Origin: Fidelibacterota bacterium
GTDB lineage: Bacteria; Fidelibacterota; UBA2242
Direction: 5' to 3'
NCBI GenBank assembly: GCA_030655795.1
Contig: JAUSPJ010000294.1
Coordinates: forward strand, 1 to 6,603
Length of the DNA stretch: 6,603 nucleotides
Shown here: positions 1 to 4,584 of the stretch, piece by piece
How the letters are laid out: each line of letters begins with the position of its first letter
Position numbering within the stretch: position 1 is the first letter of the stretch
Notes under the pieces: model-generated
What the model was told of the DNA's origin: nothing
Seen by the model: only the letters and a program-made list of their open reading frames with translations
Databases searched by the model: none
Translations under genes and position numbers: made by a program

Positions 1-900
1 ATCAATCTGAATATCGGCATTGACGTTTCGTTCGGTATCTAGTGGTCTTGAGAACAGCAGTTCGGTTTTATCGTCAGACATGCTGGCTTTCAGCAGGCGA
101 AAGGGTTTCAGATAAAATTTGCCGAGTCTGAAATTGACCCCCGATACTACCGTGTTTCTGTGTTTAACCGCCACCGGATCAACCACCGGCCTGCCCGCCG
201 TTTCTCTCTGGCAGGCGGGCATTCCCAGTAAACAGTTTTCATCAATTAACACGATTTTAGCAGCTTCCGATGACACCGCCAGCAGGCGGTAGTCACCACG
301 GGCCAGGTTCGTCAGGCGATAACGGCCGTCTTTTTCAACGGCTGTCTTATAGTCCGGCGTGTGACCTAAAATGGAATCCGGAAAACTGTCGGTTTTGCGA
401 AATGCCCGGACCTGGGCATTGTGCTTGTTCGGAATACCATACACGGTCCCGCTGATTGTGCCGGTATCGAGAGAATCGCCGGTTGAAAAGGCAACTGCAA
501 CATTTTTTTCCGAAGGATTTTTTTGATAGTCCTGAATACCTCTTCCGAAACTGATAATATAGGTAGTATTATCCTGTAGTGGATTCACGAAAGCAATAGA
601 AACTCGTTTTCGGTTTGCTTTAACAATTGCCGGTCGTCCGGGAGTGGGAGTGATCAACAGGTTGCTTGCGGCCGAACGGGGTTCGATAATCTCCGAAAAA
701 TTCAGCGCCACCCCGGTTTGCCGGTTTACATTGACGGTTCCGTTTGCCGGAAATGATGACAGCAGCGCCGGGCCGGTTTTATCCTCCGGTCCTCCGCCGG
801 GCGGGCCCTGGGCCGCACAGCCGGATAAAAAGACCAGTGACAGGATAATTCCATACAATGGACTAATCAGAAAATGTCGTGTACGAAGCGGTTTATTCAA
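1..900 (-). CDS. Ig-like domain lipoprotein, C-terminus beyond the window
   Basis: The reading frame is open from a TTG at 900 to the window edge (300 codons) and has no stop, so the C-terminus is missing. The product starts M-N-K-P-L-R-T-R-H-F, followed by a hydrophobic stretch and a lipobox L-S-G-C with the acylated cysteine at residue 28; it should be an envelope lipoprotein. After a Gly/Pro-rich linker (GPPGGGPEDKTGP), residues about 42-138 resemble a bacterial Ig-like (Big_5/SbsA-like) domain: FPANGTVNV, then LNFSE, and the ending NTTYIISFG...VAFSTGD. Residues about 139-210 (GTISGTVYG...DGRYRLTNLARGDYRLLAV) look like a carboxypeptidase-regulatory-type beta-sandwich. Such proteins are common in FCB bacteria; their exact role is unknown. 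The start is uncertain: no in-frame ATG exists between the upstream stop and the signal peptide, and TTG at 900 gives a charged N-terminus, whereas TTG at 858 would not. It lies 23 bp behind the oxoamine synthase gene, probably in one operon. Confidence 0.85.
   Translation of the reverse strand, partial: MNKPLRTRHFLISPLYGIILSLVFLSGCAAQGPPGGGPEDKTGPALLSSFPANGTVNVNRQTGVALNFSEIIEPRSAASNLLITPTPGRPAIVKANRKRVSIAFVNPLQDNTTYIISFGRGIQDYQKNPSEKNVAVAFSTGDSLDTGTISGTVYGIPNKHNAQVRAFRKTDSFPDSILGHTPDYKTAVEKDGRYRLTNLARGDYRLLAVSSEAAKIVLIDENCLLGMPACQRETAGRPVVDPVAVKHRNTVVSGVNFRLGKFYLKPFRLLKASMSDDKTELLFSRPLDTERNVNADIQID
192..221. repeat. GC-rich inverted repeat inside the lipoprotein gene
   Basis: TGCCCGCC (192-199) and GGCGGGCA (214-221) form a perfect 8-bp stem with a 14-base loop. 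An alternative 7-bp pairing, GCCTGCC with GGCAGGC, uses shifted bases of the same arms. On the coding (minus) strand it encodes part of the low-complexity segment M-P-A-C-Q-R-E-T-A-G-R-P. The shape resembles a small palindromic repeat inserted in frame, but only one copy is present here, so a dispersed repeat family is inference. Confidence 0.45.
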
Positions 901-923
901 TTCTTTCTATTGGGAAATGGCGC

Positions 924-2105
924 TTAAATTACTTTCAAAGCCTTACCAATTTTATAAAATTTCTCGAGTACAAAATCCAACTGTTCCTGTGTATGGGTGG
1001 CAATATAACTGGTCCGCAGGCGCGCCGAATCACTGGGTACGGCCGGATATATGACCGCATTCGCGTAAACACCCTCTTCGAAAAGCGTTTTCCAAAAGAG
1101 AAATGTTTTCATATTGGCACCGATGACCACCGGTATAACCGGAGTTTCGCTAGCGCCGGTATTAAAACCCATTTTCCGGTATTCACCGCGCATGTAATCA
1201 CCAATTTCCCACAGTCGCCGGCGCCGCTCCGGTTCATTTTTAATGATATCCAGTGCAGCCCGGGTTGAGGCCACGACGCTGGGCGGCAAACTGGCGGTGA
1301 AAATCATACTGCGGGAGTGGTGTTTAATATAATCGATCACCATGGCGTCACCGGCGATAAAACCACCGACGGCGCCGAAGGATTTCGAAAAGGTGCCCAT
1401 GATCAGATCAACCTGATCGGTCACACCAAAATGAGCGGCTGTACCGTTGCCATTGGGACCCAGAACCCCAATGGAATGAGCATCGTCCACCATCAGGCGG
1501 GCGCCGTATTCTTTTACGATTTTACATATATCAGGTAAAGGCGCTATGTCGCCCTCCATGGAAAATACACCATCGACGACGACCATTTTGCCGGTATCCT
1601 CAGGAAGACTTTCCAGGATTTCACGCAGTTCCGCCAGGTTATTGTGCTGATAGCGTCGAATAGTCGCCCCGGATAAACGGCAGCCATCAATAATACTGGC
1701 GTGGTCCAGGCGGTCGATAATCACAGTGTCTTTCTTACTTAACAGCGTCGATATAGTCCCAAGATTTACCAGGAATCCGGCGGAGAAGATTAACGCGGCC
1801 GCCTTCCCGGTAAATTCCGCTAACTCTCTTTCAAATTGTTCATGTATATCCAGAGTGCCATTTAAAAAACGACTGCCGGTACGACCGGTGCCATACTCTT
1901 TCAGGGCTTTTTGGGCTGCCTCTACGACCTTCGGATGATGAGTCAGGCCCAGGTAATTATTGGACCCGATCATGATCTTTTTTGATCCGTTGTAAATCAT
2001 TACCGTATCATCGCCGCCGGAAAAGGGAATAAAATAGGGGTAATAACCCTGCTGACGGGCAATCTCTGCGTCTTTAAAATCAAAGCATTTTTGAAAAACA
2101 TCCAT
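924..2105 (-). CDS. PLP-dependent alpha-oxoamine synthase, probable serine palmitoyltransferase
   Basis: A 393-residue fold-type-I PLP enzyme of the alpha-oxoamine synthase family (SPT, KBL, BioF, ALAS), close to the usual length. These cytosolic enzymes condense an amino acid with an acyl-CoA and release CO2; SPT joins serine and a long-chain acyl-CoA, the first step of sphingolipid synthesis. Visible features: GSNNYLGL (47-54), GTGRTGSRFLNGT (72-84), PLP-stacking His135 in DHASIID, VDGVFSMEGD (177-186), D207 and H210 in VDDAHS, and Schiff-base Lys241 in GTFSKSFGAVGGF. YPYFIPF near the N-terminus, GSRFLNGT and GTFSKS match Bacteroides and Sphingomonas SPT as I recall them better than KBL (GTLGKALGG). 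All catalytic residues are present. Substrate choice is inferred; KBL, BioF or a CqsA-like role is possible. The start at 2105 is preferred over the in-frame ATG at 2171 because it has a GGGGA ribosome site and begins where family similarity begins. Confidence 0.93.
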   Translation of the reverse strand: MDVFQKCFDFKDAEIARQQGYYPYFIPFSGGDDTVMIYNGSKKIMIGSNNYLGLTHHPKVVEAAQKALKEYGTGRTGSRFLNGTLDIHEQFERELAEFTGKAAALIFSAGFLVNLGTISTLLSKKDTVIIDRLDHASIIDGCRLSGATIRRYQHNNLAELREILESLPEDTGKMVVVDGVFSMEGDIAPLPDICKIVKEYGARLMVDDAHSIGVLGPNGNGTAAHFGVTDQVDLIMGTFSKSFGAVGGFIAGDAMVIDYIKHHSRSMIFTASLPPSVVASTRAALDIIKNEPERRRRLWEIGDYMRGEYRKMGFNTGASETPVIPVVIGANMKTFLFWKTLFEEGVYANAVIYPAVPSDSARLRTSYIATHTQEQLDFVLEKFYKIGKALKVI

Positions 2106-2112
2106 TATCGGT

Positions 2113-2117
2113 TCCCC
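2113..2117 (-). promoter_or_regulatory. Ribosome binding site of the oxoamine synthase gene
   Basis: GGGGA on the minus strand lies 7 bases before the ATG at 2105. It decides the start in favour of the protein beginning M-D-V-F-Q-K over the upstream in-frame ATG at 2171, whose extra 22 residues look like translated leader. Confidence 0.6.
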
Positions 2118-2212
2118 AGAAGTATTATTAGCAACCGGCGTAAATTTACTGGCAGAGAATCGGATATGCAAATGCCAAGATTTACTGTGGGAGATTTGCT
2201 TTTTAACCGTAA

Positions 2213-2242
2213 ATTATATCAATTGAATAAACATCGAGTCAT
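2213..2242 (-). promoter_or_regulatory. Possible promoter for the oxoamine synthase operon
   Basis: A perfect TATAAT reads on the minus strand at 2218-2213. An ATGACT hexamer (4 of 6 to TTGACA) lies 18 bases upstream at 2242-2237. This would start transcription about 100 bases before the ATG at 2105. The -35 is weak, and if the host is a true Bacteroidota its sigma factor uses a different consensus. The site lies in the gap shared with the divergent lipoprotein gene and overlaps the TCATTAAT octamer at 2239-2246. Confidence 0.3.
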
Positions 2243-2260
2243 TAATCAGGTATGAGTATT

Positions 2261-3160
2261 ATGAAAACAGTCATAGTCAATTCACAAGCGCTTCTCATTC
2301 TATTGTTCTTTGCAGCCTGCACAAACGAACCGGCGCTGCCGGATTTATCGACGATTCCGTGGATTAACGAATATGGATATAACAGCAGTGAACTATTCCC
2401 AATTAAGTCCGGCGGACAGGTTCCCGGTCCCCAGGTTAAAGTTTCCGTGAATACCGAAATTCAATACCTGCTGATCGACGTAAATACAATTGATTTTCTG
2501 GTCAGGGAAAACACGTTCAGGGATGTCAATTTTGAACCGCAGCGCATGTCAAACCGCATCAGTGAAACCAGCGAAATGATGTTTGAAGAAGGTTATCTGC
2601 ACAATGTTTCCTTTCTCAACATGGATTTTCCGATTTTGTATGTGTCCATGATAAAGCGCAGCTCTGTTCCGTTCCGGGCAAGGGGAATCATCGGCCGGAA
2701 TTTTCTGGTTGACGGGCAATTGACAATCGATATGCAGAATAAGATTTTCGCCTATTCTGCAAACCCGGCTGTTTCGCTGAGAAATCTGACGGCAGACAGC
2801 AATCTTGTGGATATCAATCTGAAACTCCGAAACAGTGATCATCTGGGTATCCTGAAGTTTTATTGCCATATAAACAAAATCAAATATCTCGCCACCCTCA
2901 GCGCTCGTCACAACACGACCCAGATCAGCGCCGAGCTGGCCCAGGCAATCACCGGAAAAACCTCTAATCGAACAGCCGTTATTGAATCTCTGAAAATCGG
3001 CCACAGGGAATTTTTCGGCATAAAGTGTGAAATTAACAACGATTTAATGACACTGGAGCCGGAAAACAGCGAAGCCATCAGCAGCATCATCGGAATGGAT
3101 GTGCTCAATCAGTGTTTATGGACAATCGACTTTATAAACGGCTGGATGGTAATTGAATAA
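2261..3160 (+). CDS. Lipoprotein with two degenerate retropepsin-like domains
   Basis: A 299-residue protein with a short signal peptide (MKTVIVNSQALLILLFF) and lipobox F-A-A-C, lipid-modified at Cys20. The body reads as two halves of the clan AA (retropepsin-like) aspartic protease fold. Each half has a strand where the catalytic motif should be and ends with the typical closing segment: GIIGRNFLVDGQLTIDMQNK (142-161) and IIGMDVLNQCLWTIDF (276-291). The expected D-T-G-A is replaced by D73-V-N-T in the first half (LLIDVNTIDFLV) and by S214-A-R-H in the second (LATLSARHNTTQIS). Proteolysis is therefore unlikely, and a binding or structural envelope role is more plausible. This is a fold assignment by eye. 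ATG 2261 is preferred over ATG 2252 because the AGG at 2248-2250 is 10 bases from 2261 but only 1 base from 2252. It diverges from the oxoamine synthase gene, and the ATPase gene follows 71 bp downstream on the same strand. Confidence 0.8.
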   Translation: MKTVIVNSQALLILLFFAACTNEPALPDLSTIPWINEYGYNSSELFPIKSGGQVPGPQVKVSVNTEIQYLLIDVNTIDFLVRENTFRDVNFEPQRMSNRISETSEMMFEEGYLHNVSFLNMDFPILYVSMIKRSSVPFRARGIIGRNFLVDGQLTIDMQNKIFAYSANPAVSLRNLTADSNLVDINLKLRNSDHLGILKFYCHINKIKYLATLSARHNTTQISAELAQAITGKTSNRTAVIESLKIGHREFFGIKCEINNDLMTLEPENSEAISSIIGMDVLNQCLWTIDFINGWMVIE

Positions 3161-3192
3161 GTTTACACTTGCCAGATTTCCAATAGTAAGTT

Positions 3193-3229
3193 TTCCTTGA
3201 TAATTAGTGATAGCATCATTAATATTCAA
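3193..3229. repeat. 37-bp palindromic repeat, left copy, before the ATPase gene
   Basis: TTCC followed by a 33-bp imperfect inverted repeat (3197-3229): two 15-base arms, 12 of 15 positions complementary, around a 3-base centre AGC. It matches the copy at 4528-4564 at 31 of 37 positions in the same orientation. It ends 2 bases before the ATPase start codon, so it covers the place where a ribosome site would be, and none is recognisable. It could be an operator, an mRNA hairpin or the end of a mobile or dispersed element. Confidence 0.8.
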
Positions 3230-3231
3230 GC

Positions 3232-4476
3232 ATGAATTATAAAAACCGCCATTTAGAAGCAAAACTTCAAATATATTCTGACACGTTTCCGGCGCTACTT
3301 TTGACCGGCGCCAGGCAGGTCGGGAAGAGTACGTTGCTTAAACATGTTTTTGGCAACAGCGCCAAGACGGTTGTATTTGATCCGATCATTGATATTCATA
3401 ATGCACGCCAGGATCCGGAATTTTTCCTGAAACAGTTCTCGCCCCCCTTGATCCTGGATGAAATTCAATATGCACCTGAGCTATTGCCGTTACTGAAACG
3501 CAAAATTGATGAAGATCCGCACCCGGGACAGTATTTCCTGACAGGTTCTCAGAATCTTGCCCTAATAAATAATATTTCAGAAAGTATGGCGGGACGAGTC
3601 GTCTGCCTGAACCTCTGGAATATGACACATGCTGAAATCAGTGGATCCGGGTCTTTACCAAGCCATACCTGGACAGAATTAATTCTGAAACCGCTAAATG
3701 AAATTGATCCCGGACAGTTTCAGCGTACACCAACCGATAAATCTATCTTTACACTTCTATGGCGAGGCGGATATCCAGGAATTTTAGATTTGAGCAACAA
3801 TGTTCTTTTTGACGTCTTTCAATCATATGTCAGGACGTACATTGAGCGTGATATCCGCCGCATTGCCGAGCTTAGCGATCAGCAGATATTCACCCGTTTC
3901 GTCAGTCTCTGCGCCGCACTGACAGCCCAGGAAATCAATTACAGCCAATTAGGTCGGGAGCTCGGTCTTACTCCCCAAACCGCCAACCGCTGGCTCCAAA
4001 TTCTTAAAGCAACTTATCAATGGATCGAAATTCCTCCGTATTCCGGAAATACGATTAAACGGCTCAGCGGTAAGCCCAAAGGTTATTTCACAGACACCGG
4101 TCTTGCCGCTCATTTACAGCGTATATCCACTCCCGAAACACTATCCGGACATCCATTATTGGGCGCTCTTTTCGAAACATTCATTATTATGGAAATTCAC
4201 AAACGCTTCGCTGCGGCGTCACAGACTCCTAACTTTTATCACTGGCGGACTCATGCCGGAGCTGAAGTTGATTTGATTATGGAGATCGACGGGATTTTCC
4301 GACCTTTTGAGATCAAGTGCAAATCGAGTATTAGCATAACGGACGCAAGGGGTATTATGCAATTTCGTAAAACCTATCCTAAACTTCGCCACGGACCTGC
4401 GTTTATCATCGCCGTTGTCGATAAAGCGTTCCGCTTAGCCGACGATATTTTCGTGATTCCATTTGATTGCACCTGA
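3232..4476 (+). CDS. AAA_14/DUF4143 ATPase with PD-(D/E)XK-like C-terminal domain
   Basis: A 414-residue member of a widespread prokaryotic family (AAA_14 plus DUF4143), cytosolic and of unknown cellular role; paralogues are often numerous in genomes. Domains in order: P-loop GARQVGKST (26-34); Walker B LILDEIQ (73-79, D76 and E77); sensor-1-like YFLTGSQN (101-108); a likely arginine finger in MAGRV (R122); the family signature WRGGYPG (177-183) and RTYIERDIRR (201-210); a winged-helix segment about 233-262 (INYSQLGRELGLTPQTANRW); and the C-terminal nuclease-like core with E315 (GALFETF), D347 (AEVDLIM) and E360-I-K362. Walker and PD-(D/E)XK residues all look intact. The start gives the usual N-terminus, in which a short segment leads straight into the P-loop. 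No Shine-Dalgarno is visible; a palindrome ends 2 bases before the ATG. Near-identical palindromes on both sides suggest a cassette or repeat-associated insertion. Convergent with hppA. Confidence 0.95.
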   Translation: MNYKNRHLEAKLQIYSDTFPALLLTGARQVGKSTLLKHVFGNSAKTVVFDPIIDIHNARQDPEFFLKQFSPPLILDEIQYAPELLPLLKRKIDEDPHPGQYFLTGSQNLALINNISESMAGRVVCLNLWNMTHAEISGSGSLPSHTWTELILKPLNEIDPGQFQRTPTDKSIFTLLWRGGYPGILDLSNNVLFDVFQSYVRTYIERDIRRIAELSDQQIFTRFVSLCAALTAQEINYSQLGRELGLTPQTANRWLQILKATYQWIEIPPYSGNTIKRLSGKPKGYFTDTGLAAHLQRISTPETLSGHPLLGALFETFIIMEIHKRFAAASQTPNFYHWRTHAGAEVDLIMEIDGIFRPFEIKCKSSISITDARGIMQFRKTYPKLRHGPAFIIAVVDKAFRLADDIFVIPFDCT

Positions 4477-4527
4477 CGAACCCCAGCTTGTTCAACCACT
4501 ACACCAACCAGGTTTTAACAACGACTA

Positions 4528-4564
4528 TTCCTTGATAATTGATGATGGCGTCATTAATTATCAA
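4528..4564. repeat. 37-bp palindromic repeat, right copy, between ATPase and hppA
   Basis: TTCC followed by a 33-bp inverted repeat (4532-4564) with 16-base arms around one central base. Fourteen of 16 positions are Watson-Crick pairs and the other two would be G-U in RNA, so it is a near-perfect long hairpin. It is 31/37 identical to 3193-3229. It lies in the 108-bp gap between two convergent genes, where it may block or end transcription. It is not a standard intrinsic terminator: the stem is AT-rich, the plus strand continues with an A run (4565-4571 region) rather than a T run, and on the minus strand the T run comes before the stem. Confidence 0.85.
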
Positions 4565-4584
4565 TAAAAAAAGTGAGTTTTCTG

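Noticed and set aside
644..1268. Overlapping plus-strand open frames across the lipoprotein/synthase junction
   Set aside because: They lie opposite genes with clear family motifs, and their products are low-complexity and unlike any protein I recognise.
2106..2171. In-frame ATG at 2171 as the start of the oxoamine synthase
   Set aside because: The extra 22 residues resemble no family N-terminus, and the ATG at 2105 has a GGGGA site at good spacing.
2549..3108. Minus-strand open frames opposite the pseudo-protease lipoprotein
   Set aside because: The plus-strand frame has a signal peptide, lipobox and repeated fold motifs; the antisense frames have none.
3162..3204. Sigma-70 promoter TTGCCA (3169-3174) with GATAAT (3199-3204) for the ATPase gene
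   Set aside because: The hexamers are 24 bases apart, too far for a normal promoter; GATAAT is also part of the palindrome.
3193..4564. Integron cassette with attC sites flanking the ATPase gene
   Set aside because: The palindromes lack the RYYYAAC/GTTRRRY core sites, and no integrase is in the window.
4528..4571. Intrinsic Rho-independent terminator for the ATPase or hppA
   Set aside because: The hairpin is strong but AT-rich, and neither strand has a T run immediately after the stem; the 7-base A/T run is on the wrong side for both genes.
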